Shown: piece by piece, positions 28,018-36,091 of the stretch
Numbering within the stretch: the stretch's first letter is position 1
How the letters are laid out: every line of letters starts with the position of its first letter
Origin: Planctomyces sp. SH-PL62
GTDB lineage: Bacteria; Planctomycetota; Planctomycetia; Planctomycetales; Planctomycetaceae
Direction: 5' to 3'
DNA: 36,104 bases
Assembly (NCBI GenBank): GCA_945905295.1
Contig: CAMDPX010000052.1
Location: 1-36,104 of the forward strand
Made by a program: the position numbers and the translations under genes
The notes under the pieces: generated by a model
Seen by the model: only the letters and a program-made list of their open reading frames with translations
Database searches by the model: none
Told to the model about the DNA's origin: nothing

Positions 28018-28030
28018 GAGAGTTGTCCGG

Positions 28031-28124
28031 GGTCAGGCACCGCAGAATTCAGAATTGGCGGAGCAGCAGGTTCTTAGCAGTCGCAGCTCAATTCCGCCAA
28101 TTCTGAATTCTGCGGTGCCTGACC
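28031..28124. repeat. Perfect 32-bp inverted repeat between divergent genes
   Basis: Arms starting GGTCAGGCACCGCAGAATTC and continuing AGAATTGGCGGA match exactly over 32 nt, with a 30-nt spacer. It fills most of the 244-bp gap between the divergent APH-type and TolC-like genes, so it sits in both promoter regions and could form a cruciform. No other member of this family in the window. Confidence 0.85.
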
Positions 28125-28261
28125 GCGGCCAGCCGAATGCCAATATCCAGGTTGCTCCAAAAATCCTGGATTGACTAGCATCCGGCCCCGTCACTTTTCT
28201 GCGAATCGGCCCCTCCTCCTCCTCCCCTCTCATTCCCAACTCCCTTTCTCATTGACCCAAG

Positions 28262-30130
28262 ATGAACTGTGGGCGATCACGTTTGGTGTTCTGCCTTGCC
28301 TGGAGCCTTGCGATGTCGCTGGGCGGCTGGGGCTGCGCACATTTTCCGGACTCGACTGCCGACAGATGGAGCGACCAGACGCCCAAGGGATCGACTGCCT
28401 CACCACACATTGGAGCTGGCGTGACTCCCGCAACATTGACTGCCGGATCAGAGACGGAATCTTTTTCGGGATTGTCTGCGACGGCTCCGCCAATTGGTGG
28501 CAGCGGTACGCCGCCGCTCAATCTCGCGTCCGCGCCGCGTCGGCCGCTGGCGTTGCAGCAGGCGGTGCTCATGGGGTTGCGGCGATCGGAAATCGTGCGC
28601 ACGTTGAGCGGTTCGGTGCGCATCGAACCGATCACGACGCTGGACCCGTCGATTGCCGATGCGGAATTCCGCAAGGAGTCGGCGCGGTTTGATTCAAAGG
28701 CTTCGGCGGCTTACATCGGGGGACAGATCAATCAGCCGCCAGACTCGTTCTTCGGGCCGGGCTTGGAAACGAATACGCGGCGCGACGAAGCGAACTTCGC
28801 GGCCGGTCTGGAAAAGCTGTGGCCGTGGGGGACGACGACGCGAATCATCTACGACCCCTCGCTGGGCTATTTATTTTTTCCGCAGGGAACGTCAAGCGGC
28901 TTCAACCCGGCGTACACGACGACGACCGTGTTTGAAGTGCGGCAGCCGTTGTTGCGGGCCGGTGGTTGGAAGGTGAACACGGCTCCGATTCAGATCGCGG
29001 CGGCGCGAGCGGATCAGACGCAGTGGGAGGTCACGCAGGTGACGATCGCGCAACTGCGCAGCATCACCGACGCGTACTGGAAGCTGCACGCGGCCATGAT
29101 TGCGTTGCAGGCTGTCGAATCGGTGCTGCCCTTGGGCGAGGAAGTCGTGCGGATCGAGCAACTGCGGTTGGAGTCGCAGCGGTCGATCTACATGGACGTC
29201 GCGCGAGCCAGCGTGAATCTGGAGAACCTCAAGCGGCAGCGCAGCCAGGCTCAGCTCGGTGTGGTGCAGTGCGAATACGACTTGCGACAGTTGCTGGGAA
29301 TGCCCGCCAGCGACGGGACATTGCTGACGCCGATCGACACGCCGGTCCAGTTCAAGACGAGCTTCGATGTCGGGACGCTCGTGCAGACGGCGTACACGCG
29401 GCGTCCCGATTTGAATCGCCGCCGCTCGCGGCGCGAGGAACAGGAGTGGCGACTGGTGGCCGCTCGCAATGGCAAGCTGCCGCAGCTCGACTTGCGGGCG
29501 CTGACTCGCACCAGTGGGTTGGATGCGCGGTTGGACGATTCGCTGAATCAGTTATCGACTTTCGAATACACCGATTGGACCGTCGGTCTGGAGTTCTCGG
29601 TGCCGCTGGGCAATCGCCGCGCGAAAGCGGATGTCGAGTCGGCGGAACTGCAACTGATGCGCGAACTGGCCTTGTTGCGCGGGTTTGAAGAGCAAGTCGT
29701 GTTTGAGTTCGCCGGGCTGATTGCCGAACTGCAAACGACGTGGGAGCGTTACGAAAGCGCGCAGCGGCAAGTGCAGTACACGCAGGAGTGGCTACGTCTG
29801 GCGCGCATCCGCTTCGCGAGTCCACCGGCCGCCAATCGCGGCGACGATTGGTTGCTGCTGGCGTTGTACGACTATCAGGTCGCGATGCAGTCCTACATCA
29901 CCGCGCTCAGCACGGCCAGCCAGATGCTGGCCGACTACAACACGCTGCTGGTCCGCATCGAGGAAGCGCAGGGCACGTTGTTGGATCGGTGGCAGATCCA
30001 GTTCTCCGATGATCAGCAGATTCCACCAGCGGCAGCGCCCGTGCCGACGAGCGCCTCGCCCAACATTGGCGGTCACTCGATCGTCAGCCAGGCTATTCCA
30101 CCAGTCCGAGAACCGGCCGTTGCGCGTTGA
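28262..30130 (+). CDS. TolC-like outer-membrane efflux protein
   Basis: A 622-residue protein of the outer-membrane factor type. A lipoprotein-like signal (residues about 8-25, 'LVFCLAWSLAMSLGGWGC', Cys25) precedes a Thr/Ser/Pro-rich linker (26-95) and the OEP body. It has two long coiled-coil helices ('IAQLRSITDAYWKLHAAMIA' to 'LENLKRQRSQAQLGVVQCEY', and a second set from 'AKADVESAELQLMRELALLR' to 'LADYNTLLVRIEEAQGTL') with beta regions 'EVRQPLLRAGG' and 'GLEFSVPLGNRRAKADVE'. These form a channel for export together with an HlyD-type adaptor. A candidate adaptor is the M50/HlyD fusion at 32908-35394, separated by the Tad genes. The last 38 nt overlap the convergent TadG-like gene. Confidence 0.88.
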   Translation: MNCGRSRLVFCLAWSLAMSLGGWGCAHFPDSTADRWSDQTPKGSTASPHIGAGVTPATLTAGSETESFSGLSATAPPIGGSGTPPLNLASAPRRPLALQQAVLMGLRRSEIVRTLSGSVRIEPITTLDPSIADAEFRKESARFDSKASAAYIGGQINQPPDSFFGPGLETNTRRDEANFAAGLEKLWPWGTTTRIIYDPSLGYLFFPQGTSSGFNPAYTTTTVFEVRQPLLRAGGWKVNTAPIQIAAARADQTQWEVTQVTIAQLRSITDAYWKLHAAMIALQAVESVLPLGEEVVRIEQLRLESQRSIYMDVARASVNLENLKRQRSQAQLGVVQCEYDLRQLLGMPASDGTLLTPIDTPVQFKTSFDVGTLVQTAYTRRPDLNRRRSRREEQEWRLVAARNGKLPQLDLRALTRTSGLDARLDDSLNQLSTFEYTDWTVGLEFSVPLGNRRAKADVESAELQLMRELALLRGFEEQVVFEFAGLIAELQTTWERYESAQRQVQYTQEWLRLARIRFASPPAANRGDDWLLLALYDYQVAMQSYITALSTASQMLADYNTLLVRIEEAQGTLLDRWQIQFSDDQQIPPAAAPVPTSASPNIGGHSIVSQAIPPVREPAVAR

Positions 30131-31403
30131 TGTCGGCTCCACTGAGTCGCACATACGAACCTTTTTCGATCGACAGCTTGCGGCAAATGATCGATGCGGC
30201 CAATGAACCGACGATGCTGACGCCGCCATCGTCTTCGAGATCATAGTCTTCGCTTTCGGACTCCCAGTCTTCGTCGGAATCCAAATCGGTGTTCTTGAAT
30301 TTCACCTCGGAATTGGGAGCGTAAATGATCCCTGAGAAATCGAGATCCTTGTCGTTCCTGAACTCGATTTTGCTCTTGGAACCACCGTTTTGAAACAATG
30401 TCACTCCTCGGTAGGTTCCTGTGGTTGGCGGCGACAGAGTGATATTGCCGCTGCCCTTAAACTTGGCCCCCTTTTTTCCCGCGCTATAGATCGTCACGCC
30501 ACTCCCGTCGATGCTGCAGGAGTCCTTGAGCGAGATCTCACCCTCGACGTAGTACGTGCCGGGTGACAGTTTGATGAGGTCGTCCTTATCAAACTTCAAT
30601 TCTTTGTATTTTCCCGGTAGCAGATTGAATACGTCCCGGCCGCCAACACTCGTCTTGAAATCCTTGGGGTCTCGGTCGGTCCCCTTGGCCGGCGAGGGAA
30701 GCGAGGCCAATGGATCAGGGGACGGTTCGACACCCGTCATGACGGTGGCGTCGATTAACCCTTTCGATTTCTTGTCGATCCCTCCGGCCACAAGCAGGTG
30801 GTTGGCGATGAGCTGGGCTTTCTTATCCACCTTCACCGCGCGTTTGTTGGCCGAGTTGACGATCACATCACCCGCGACTTCGAGCGTCGAGGTTTTGCCC
30901 TTCAGCTTGAGTGAGTCTTTACGTTTGGGGTCGAGCACCATCACGCTGGCCCGGCCGGATCCGATGGTCCCCCCCGCAACGGCGCGGGTGGTCACAATGA
31001 GATCACCCTTGCCAAAGACGGAGCTGAAAGTGCGGCTGATCGGTGCGTTGATAATCACTTCCACATAACCAAGTTGTCCCGCAAACGAACCGGACTCCGG
31101 AGGGATATTCACGGTCACCGTGTCCGGAGCGTATCCGTTGCCACGGGCGAGTTCTAAAGCCGAGGCCCGTGCGGCCCCGTCGCCATCCCGTCCACCGAAT
31201 TTCTCCCGAGTCGCATACAGTGCGATGCCCGCCGCATCGGCCGCCGCGTCGGCTGCGGCTTGGGTGTTTCGTCGTTCGCGGTACAGACGGCCCGCATCAA
31301 CCGCCAAGGCCGTCACACCAATCAGGAGAATCAGACTGACGGCGACGATCACCATCACCGCCCCTGTTCGATCCCGTATCCGACGAACTTGTTGTTTTCG
31401 CAT
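30093..31403 (-). CDS. TadG-like pilus assembly protein (Tad domain)
   Basis: A 436-residue protein with a prepilin-like N-terminus: a basic start 'RRIRDRTGAVMVIVAVSLIL', a membrane segment (about 14-36) and then 'LAVDAGRLYRERRNTQAAAD', the hallmark of the Tad N-terminal domain found in TadG proteins. The rest is strand-rich and predicted extracytoplasmic, with a long Lys/Asp/Gly-rich region, an acidic patch 'NTDLDSDEDWESESEDYDLE' and a beta-helix-like end ('GVTIYSAGKKG', 'GSLAASIICRKLSIEKGSYV'). Classical TadG ends with a VWA domain; I see no clear MIDAS motif here. GGGAC lies 7 nt before the ATG. It is the last of three pilus genes. Confidence 0.82.
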   Translation of the reverse strand: MRKQQVRRIRDRTGAVMVIVAVSLILLIGVTALAVDAGRLYRERRNTQAAADAAADAAGIALYATREKFGGRDGDGAARASALELARGNGYAPDTVTVNIPPESGSFAGQLGYVEVIINAPISRTFSSVFGKGDLIVTTRAVAGGTIGSGRASVMVLDPKRKDSLKLKGKTSTLEVAGDVIVNSANKRAVKVDKKAQLIANHLLVAGGIDKKSKGLIDATVMTGVEPSPDPLASLPSPAKGTDRDPKDFKTSVGGRDVFNLLPGKYKELKFDKDDLIKLSPGTYYVEGEISLKDSCSIDGSGVTIYSAGKKGAKFKGSGNITLSPPTTGTYRGVTLFQNGGSKSKIEFRNDKDLDFSGIIYAPNSEVKFKNTDLDSDEDWESESEDYDLEDDGGVSIVGSLAASIICRKLSIEKGSYVRLSGADINAQRPVLGLVE

Positions 31404-31421
31404 GATTGTGTCCCGCCAGAG

Positions 31422-31865
31422 TCAGTTCGAAACCAATGCGTTCGAGGTGCTGGAAAACATCACCTCTCCAAAAAACGCCTCCGCGACCCAACGGTAATTC
31501 ACCGTCACCGCAACAGTTCGCCGATCCGCGCTCCAGGCCAAGTCGTAAGTCAGCTTGCTCGGATCAAAGCCGACGGCTCGCGTCTTGATGACTTCGTTGT
31601 AGAGGTCCGTGGTGGTCACGGCTGACAGTCGATTGTTCCGGCTGTCGTAGTTCTTGCCATGCACGGACGCCCAACGGGCACCGGCATGAGCCAATGCGGC
31701 CACTTGGTTGTAGCGAAAGATTCCCAGCCCCATGACCACCAGGCCAATCATGGTCAGAATGAGCACCGGACTGACCAATGCAAACTCCACGGTGGTCGCT
31801 CCCCGACGGAGACGGCCGGGATTTCGGGAAGCTGGCAGCGGCGGTCGAAGACGGACAAGTCGCAT
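31422..31865 (-). CDS. TadE-like pseudopilin
   Basis: A 147-residue TadE-like protein. The motif 'RRGATTVEFALVSPVLILTM' gives the Gly-x-x-x-Val-Glu pattern of prepilin cleavage sites, with the hydrophobic helix at about 23-48 and a globular C-terminal part. TadE/TadG pseudopilins belong to the tight-adherence (Flp) pilus machinery. It starts 4 nt after the stop of the other TadE gene and ends 18 nt before the TadG start: one operon. No TadA/B/C ATPase or platform genes are in the window. Confidence 0.85.
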   Translation of the reverse strand: MRLVRLRPPLPASRNPGRLRRGATTVEFALVSPVLILTMIGLVVMGLGIFRYNQVAALAHAGARWASVHGKNYDSRNNRLSAVTTTDLYNEVIKTRAVGFDPSKLTYDLAWSADRRTVAVTVNYRWVAEAFFGEVMFSSTSNALVSN

Positions 31866-31869
31866 GAGA

Positions 31870-32286
31870 TTAGGTCTCTCTTTCCAAGACCGCGGCTGGG
31901 TACATGCGAGCGCGCACCGTTCGCGTGATCGTTACGGATGACGGTGTGGCGATGACCGGGTGGAAGGTGTAGTTCACGGTGACTTCGTAGTAACGGTTTC
32001 CCACGCCATCGATGCCATCCCGGCTGGTGAAGGTCGGTGGGGGACTCAAGTCGCTCGCGCTGGCGAGAATGGCCGCCTCGACAGTCGCATAGGGCGAATT
32101 GTCGGCCATGTCTGGATTGCTCAGATACATGGCACCCATTCGAGCGCTATCGGCCACGACCTGAGTGCAACGATAAACGCGCGCAAAATCGTTGACCGCC
32201 ATCAACGGCACGAGTAGCAGCGGAAACACCAACGCGAATTCCACAGCAGCGGTCCCGCGTCGAGGATGAGATCTCCGAGTTGTCAT
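31870..32286 (-). CDS. TadE-like pseudopilin
   Basis: A 138-residue TadE-like protein, first of the three pilus genes. 'RRGTAAVEFALVFPLLLVPL' is the prepilin-type segment (membrane helix about 14-34), followed by 'YRCTQVVADSARMGAMYLSN' as usual for TadE, and a strand-rich C-terminus. The ATG at 32286 has an AAAGAG-like site 9 nt upstream; the frame is open further, but only through palindromic repeats. It differs clearly from the second TadE, so the two are likely distinct minor pseudopilins. Confidence 0.85.
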   Translation of the reverse strand: MTTRRSHPRRGTAAVEFALVFPLLLVPLMAVNDFARVYRCTQVVADSARMGAMYLSNPDMADNSPYATVEAAILASASDLSPPPTFTSRDGIDGVGNRYYEVTVNYTFHPVIATPSSVTITRTVRARMYPAAVLERET

Positions 32287-32320
32287 TGTCACACACTCTT
32301 TGGGGCGGCGAAGCCGCAAT

Positions 32321-32471
32321 GTGGCACGACGCTCCGCGTCGTGAATCGCGACGCGGAGAGCCTGTGAAGTTTTCGTGGAGCACGTTTTCAACGTGCTCGA
32401 AAATAGGCTGATTGGGCACGTTGAAAACGTGCCCCACGTCATTTATTCACAGCCTCGGAGCATCACGCCAC
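32321..32471. repeat. CGACGCTCCGCGTCG element split by the 91-bp element
   Basis: GTGGCACGACGCTCC at 32321-32335 is mirrored by GGAGCATCACGCCAC at 32457-32471 (about three mismatches). The left unit is a CGACGC-TCC-GCGTCG hairpin. The 91-bp element 32362-32452 breaks the right unit between CGCGGAG (32352-32358) and CTCGGAG (32454-32460). It lies upstream of the pilus operon. Confidence 0.75.
32362..32452 (-). mobile_element. 91-bp non-coding insertion element, copy 2
   Basis: The same element as 26831-26921 in the opposite orientation, with no difference that I can see over 91 nt. It sits inside another palindrome, again at a hairpin with a TCC loop; flanking repeats are imperfect (core CTCCG-x-G on the minus strand). 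Identity despite 5.4 kb distance points to recent movement or gene conversion. Confidence 0.85.
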
Positions 32472-32676
32472 AATCTTGCAGAAAAAATATCGCCTTCGGC
32501 GATAACGATGTCGGTCCTCCCCGGTGATGTCCAAACACATGCAACCGCCGTGAATGGACAGAAAGGGGAATTTGAAGAAAGGATCGCTCATCAAAACACT
32601 AGCTCACCTTTTCAGAGCGTGCGGTCACTTTGTCGAGGAAGCGCGAATGAACTCAACGAATGCGCATTCGCCTGCG

Positions 32677-32809
32677 GGCGTAAGCCCAATGGCACTTACT
32701 TTGAGCGGAATGGCGCTAGCCACCGGTGTTGTGGGTGTGATGTTCCTCGCGAAATACCGGCGGCTAGCGCCTCGCCGCTCACTAAAGTCAGTGCCATTGG
32801 GCGTAAGCC
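32677..32809. repeat. Long compound palindrome with GGCGCTAGCC core
   Basis: Outer arms GGCGTAAGCCCAATGGCACT on the left and AGTGCCATTGGGCGTAAGCC on the right (close but not exact inverted repeats), with inner units GGCGCTAGCC (32712-32721) and GGCTAGCGCC (32762-32771). The inner part is the family seen in frame at 15244-15311. It lies in the 621-bp gap between the pilus and M50/HlyD genes. A plus-strand reading frame over it is repeat-derived; the gap holds no gene I can support. Confidence 0.75.
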
Positions 32810-32907
32810 TGTTGATCGAAATCGTAGAGCCGGTTCGATGTGGTCAATTCGCATCGTGAAGTCGACCGGCTTTTCGAGAAAGCCGGATTTCTGGCGGCGG
32901 TGCTCGC

Positions 32908-35394
32908 TCACCACCAGAACTCGGTGCGGAGGTAGCGCATCGCTTTCGACAGCATGACGGCTCCGAGCGTGCGGTGGCCTCGGAAGATGCGGCCGAAGCC
33001 GGTCATTCCGGAGCGGAGGCGACCGTCTTGGTTGTTGAGTTCGCAATGCACGACCAGGACGTTGCGTTGCTTGGGCACTTGCATCGTCGCGGCGGTCGCG
33101 ATGTGTTCGACCGTCGCTTCAAACGTGTCGAACGGCAGGGCACGCGCCTTCAAAATGACCGACTGCCCCGATGAAACGCCGAGCACGTCGTCCTCGCCGA
33201 CGGCAATTTCGACGCGCGAGGTCGCCGCGTTTTCGATCACGCAGATCAGCAAGCCTTGAGTCGCCAACTGCCCGATCTTTTCGTGCATACGCGGCGTCGC
33301 AACGACTCCGCTGACCGATGATCGCACGACGAGTTTGTCCTTCTGCGAGTTGTAGAACCGCAGTTGTTCTTGCAGTTGTTCCTGGCGAGCGACTTCGGCG
33401 GCGATCTCTTCCGGGCGTGTGCCGGCTTGCAGCAGATCCCATTGGCTTTCGGCGTCGGCCAGCTCCTGTTCGCGGCGTGAGATTTCGGCCTCGATGTTTC
33501 GCAAGCCGTTCGCCTCTTTCACACGGCGGTCGGCTTCGGCTTCGGCGATTTGCGTGCCGAGCACCGAGAGTTGCATCTGCTCCGATTTCAGTTGTGCTCC
33601 GGCCAGGGCCTTCAATTGAAACAGCTTTTCGGACTCGGCGTAGGTCTGCTTGGCGAATTCCCATTGAGTCTTCGTCCGCTCGATGCGCTGGTCGATGGCC
33701 TGCAACTCTTGCTTGTGCGCCTCGCGAGCGCGTTCGAGTTCCTGATGGCCGAGCTTGACCCAATTCCGCAGCCGGGTGGCTTTGTCGCGTGTGGCGGTGA
33801 GCTGTTCCGGTCGCGGGCCGAGTCTCAGCTTGCCGAGATTCGCCTCGACGCCGCGCAGTTCCGCTTCCTTCGTGGAGATTTGAGCCTCCAGGTCCGGCGA
33901 CTTGAGATGTACGACCGGATCGCCTTTCGCGACACGGCTCCCCTCTTCGATCAGGATGCGGCTGATGAAGCCGGTGACCGGTGCGTGAATTTCGTGGCGG
34001 TCGCCCGGCCGCACCTCGAAGTCGCCGGTGGCGTAATGCTTCACCGGTACGAGGAACAGCACGGCGGGAATCGCCGCTCCGCCCAGCAACCACGCGAACG
34101 TCCGCTTGTGTCGTGTCTTGATCATGGTCATGCACTCGCTTTTGAAGAAACCTCGAAAGACTCGCTTGAACGCGAACATCATCAGCAGGCTCGTGGAGAA
34201 CACCCCCAACGTGCCGAACTCGTTGCTGACGTATTTGAGCATCCGAAAAAACACGACATTCAAAAAACCGATGGCGAACATCCAAGACATCGCCCCATAG
34301 CCGAACAACACTCCGCCGCGCGATTCCCGCTGCGGGCGCGCGGCTCCCCACAACCAGTAGCGCAGGTGAGCCATCAAGTACTCCTGCGATCGCTTCCGCA
34401 GGTTGGGCAGGCTCAGCCCATCGCTGAGCAGGTAGTAGCCGTCCAATCGCAGCAACGGGTTGAAGTTGATCGCCCCGCGCGCACCGCAAACCGTCAGCAC
34501 CACGAACGCCAAGTAGTTGACGAGGCAGTCGGGCACGGTCACTCGCCAGACAAACACAGCCAATGCCGCCAGACACAGATCGCAATAGCCACCCGCCGCC
34601 GTGATCAGCAGTCGCTTCGACTTCTGCGGAATCAGCCAGGCATCCGAGACGTTGCAATACAGACAGGGCATGAAGAACAACAACATGACGCCCGTGTCGT
34701 GAACCTCGCCGCCGAAGTGCTTGAGCGTCAGCCCGTGAGCGCACTCGTGCAGCGCGGTCGCCGCCGTTACGGCCAGCCACACCAGCAGTACCGTCTCCCA
34801 GCGCAACGCATCCGAAAACGAAGCGGTCAAATCCTGCCAATTGCTGGTGACGATCAGCAGCGCGAAGCACATGGCCGCGCTCGATACGGCCACGAACGCG
34901 CGAGTCCACACCCACCGAATCTGCGGCTCCAGCCACGCGAACAGCCGATCCGGATCGAACAACCTGACGCGAAAGAAGAGCAGGCTTTGCCGCTGATTCG
35001 GCGTGTCCTCGTCGTCGTCGTCCTCGTCGTCTGTGTGCGACTTTTGCGAGCCGGAGGGCGTTAGCCCCCGGACGGTGTTCGAACGAGACGTCCGGGGGCT
35101 AACGCCCTCCGGCTCACCCATTTCCCGCTCCAGCAGCTTGCGCGACCTGGCGATCTCGATGAAGTCATCGACATCGCGTGCGGAGATTTCCTCGCGGAAC
35201 TCTTTCTCAAACGCTTCCAGCAGCGAGTCGATCGTGGCGATGCCGTCGAACTGTTGCAGCAAAAAAGCTTCGCCGGCACCGATACTGAAATACTCTCGCT
35301 CCGAGGGCAGCTTGACGACGAAGTCCTCATCGGTCAGCCGTTGGACAACGGCATCGCTGCGCAGCTTCGGCAATGTCGCGGTGCTCGTGGACAT
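32908..35394 (-). CDS. PqqD-like / M50 metalloprotease / HlyD fusion protein
   Basis: An 828-residue protein. Residues about 8-90 resemble a PqqD-type winged helix ('FLLQQFDGIATIDSLLEAF'). A linker follows, with an in-frame palindromic element (94-115) and an acidic run 'DDEDDDDED' (122-130). The M50 part has several membrane segments, the zinc site HECAH (216-220) and the second motif 'NPLLRLDGYY' (312-321). The last 380 residues are an HlyD-type adaptor: a lipoyl half ('HAPVTGFISRILIEEGSRVA'), a long coiled coil, then the second half ('VRSSVSGVVATPRMHEKIGQ'). Such fusions are known as putative peptide zinc metalloproteases; a peptide export/processing role is inferred. The upstream TTG start is repeat-derived, so I use the ATG at 35394. 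Confidence 0.9.
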   Translation of the reverse strand: MSTSTATLPKLRSDAVVQRLTDEDFVVKLPSEREYFSIGAGEAFLLQQFDGIATIDSLLEAFEKEFREEISARDVDDFIEIARSRKLLEREMGEPEGVSPRTSRSNTVRGLTPSGSQKSHTDDEDDDDEDTPNQRQSLLFFRVRLFDPDRLFAWLEPQIRWVWTRAFVAVSSAAMCFALLIVTSNWQDLTASFSDALRWETVLLVWLAVTAATALHECAHGLTLKHFGGEVHDTGVMLLFFMPCLYCNVSDAWLIPQKSKRLLITAAGGYCDLCLAALAVFVWRVTVPDCLVNYLAFVVLTVCGARGAINFNPLLRLDGYYLLSDGLSLPNLRKRSQEYLMAHLRYWLWGAARPQRESRGGVLFGYGAMSWMFAIGFLNVVFFRMLKYVSNEFGTLGVFSTSLLMMFAFKRVFRGFFKSECMTMIKTRHKRTFAWLLGGAAIPAVLFLVPVKHYATGDFEVRPGDRHEIHAPVTGFISRILIEEGSRVAKGDPVVHLKSPDLEAQISTKEAELRGVEANLGKLRLGPRPEQLTATRDKATRLRNWVKLGHQELERAREAHKQELQAIDQRIERTKTQWEFAKQTYAESEKLFQLKALAGAQLKSEQMQLSVLGTQIAEAEADRRVKEANGLRNIEAEISRREQELADAESQWDLLQAGTRPEEIAAEVARQEQLQEQLRFYNSQKDKLVVRSSVSGVVATPRMHEKIGQLATQGLLICVIENAATSRVEIAVGEDDVLGVSSGQSVILKARALPFDTFEATVEHIATAATMQVPKQRNVLVVHCELNNQDGRLRSGMTGFGRIFRGHRTLGAVMLSKAMRYLRTEFWW
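35048..35115. repeat. In-frame GGAGGGCGTTAGCC element in the M50/HlyD gene
   Basis: Perfect 27-nt inverted arms, GAGCCGGAGGGCGTTAGCCC then CCGGACG on the left, with a 14-nt spacer. It is translated as a Pro/Ser/Gly/Arg stretch (residues 94-115) in the linker between the PqqD-like and M50 parts. The design resembles 22851-22941 but the sequence differs. Confidence 0.88.
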
Positions 35395-35400
35395 GATGCG

Positions 35401-35438
35401 GATCTGAGATTTCAAATCTGAGAGTTGAGATTTGAAAG
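35401..35438. repeat. AT-rich AAATCTGAGA repeat at a gene junction
   Basis: GATCTGAGATTTCAAATC and following GAGAGTTGAGATTTGAAAG units between the ParB-like and M50/HlyD genes. It supplies the last residues and stop of the ParB-like protein and the region just before the M50/HlyD start. Same family as 4817-4852 and 16801-16846. Confidence 0.7.
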
Positions 35439-35906
35439 AATCTCGTCGATGTTCGGTCCGTCCAGCAGCACCGCGCGGCTTTCGTCTTCGGAAAGCAGAT
35501 GCACGAAGTACGGCCGCCCCAGTTCCAGACAGCGAGCGGCACGATGATGGCCGTCGATCAGCACATGGCCGTGCAAGACGTTACCGTCCGGTTCGGGATA
35601 CCAAATGTGAGCGATGATGCCGGGAAACTCCGGGTTCACATGCTTGACGTGTTGCGGGTAGATGCGCGAGGTATCGACGCTGAACCGCACATCGTCCGGT
35701 TCCAGCTCGACTGGCTCACGACCGTCGCTGGTCAGCTTGCGAGCTTTGTCGATGTCGAACCGGTAAATGCTCTTCATGTAACGAAACGATTCCGAACCGC
35801 CACGGCAGTGCGGGCAGTTCTCGCGGCTGGTCCGTTCCTGGACGTTCGCCGCCACCTGCCGCCGCTTCGCCGCCACTTTCTTCTTTCGCTTTATTGCCGT
35901 GACCAT
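35412..35906 (-). CDS. ParB/sulfiredoxin-like nuclease-fold protein
   Basis: A 164-residue protein. A basic N-terminal tail (1-27, Lys/Arg-rich) is followed by 'CPHC' (31-34), a possible zinc site with no second pair visible, and a core ending in 'VLIDGHHRAARCLELGRPYF' (Asp118, His120, His121, Arg122). This last block resembles the DGxHRxxA motif of ParB-like nuclease domains. The C-terminal 'NLNSQI' is encoded by the AT-rich repeat at 35401-35438. GGAG lies 7 nt before the ATG. It is 17 nt upstream of the M50/HlyD gene on the same strand, so the two are probably co-transcribed; a role in chromosome partitioning seems unlikely in this setting. Confidence 0.7.
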   Translation of the reverse strand: MVTAIKRKKKVAAKRRQVAANVQERTSRENCPHCRGGSESFRYMKSIYRFDIDKARKLTSDGREPVELEPDDVRFSVDTSRIYPQHVKHVNPEFPGIIAHIWYPEPDGNVLHGHVLIDGHHRAARCLELGRPYFVHLLSEDESRAVLLDGPNIDEILSNLNSQI

Positions 35907-36075
35907 GCCCGTGCTCCGAGTATGACGCTTGTGGAGATTTCACAACGACTGCGGAACTCTAGGACACCGATTCGGCCATGCCGGAAAGAATCCAATTCCC
36001 GTCCGCAGCGGTACGACTTCACGGCACGCAGAATCGCTACGACTGTCTCATACGGATCGCAGGAATTAGCCGCGC

Positions 36076-36091
36076 GGCGCTAGCCCCGGTT
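36076..36091. repeat. Partial GGCGCTAGCC unit at the window end
   Basis: GGCGCTAGCCCCGGTT matches one unit of the family at 15244-15311 and 32677-32809. The inverted partner would lie beyond the window or is lost. The remainder of 35907-36104 shows no gene. Confidence 0.45.

Noticed and set aside
32554-32859. Plus-strand reading frame of about 100 codons between the pilus and M50/HlyD genes
   Set aside because: Most of its length is the compound palindrome 32677-32809, there is no ribosome-binding site, and composition follows the repeat.
33119-34936. Very long minus-strand frame of about 600 codons inside the M50/HlyD region
   Set aside because: It is a frame-shifted shadow of the clearly recognisable M50/HlyD protein and is rich in Arg and Gly without motifs.
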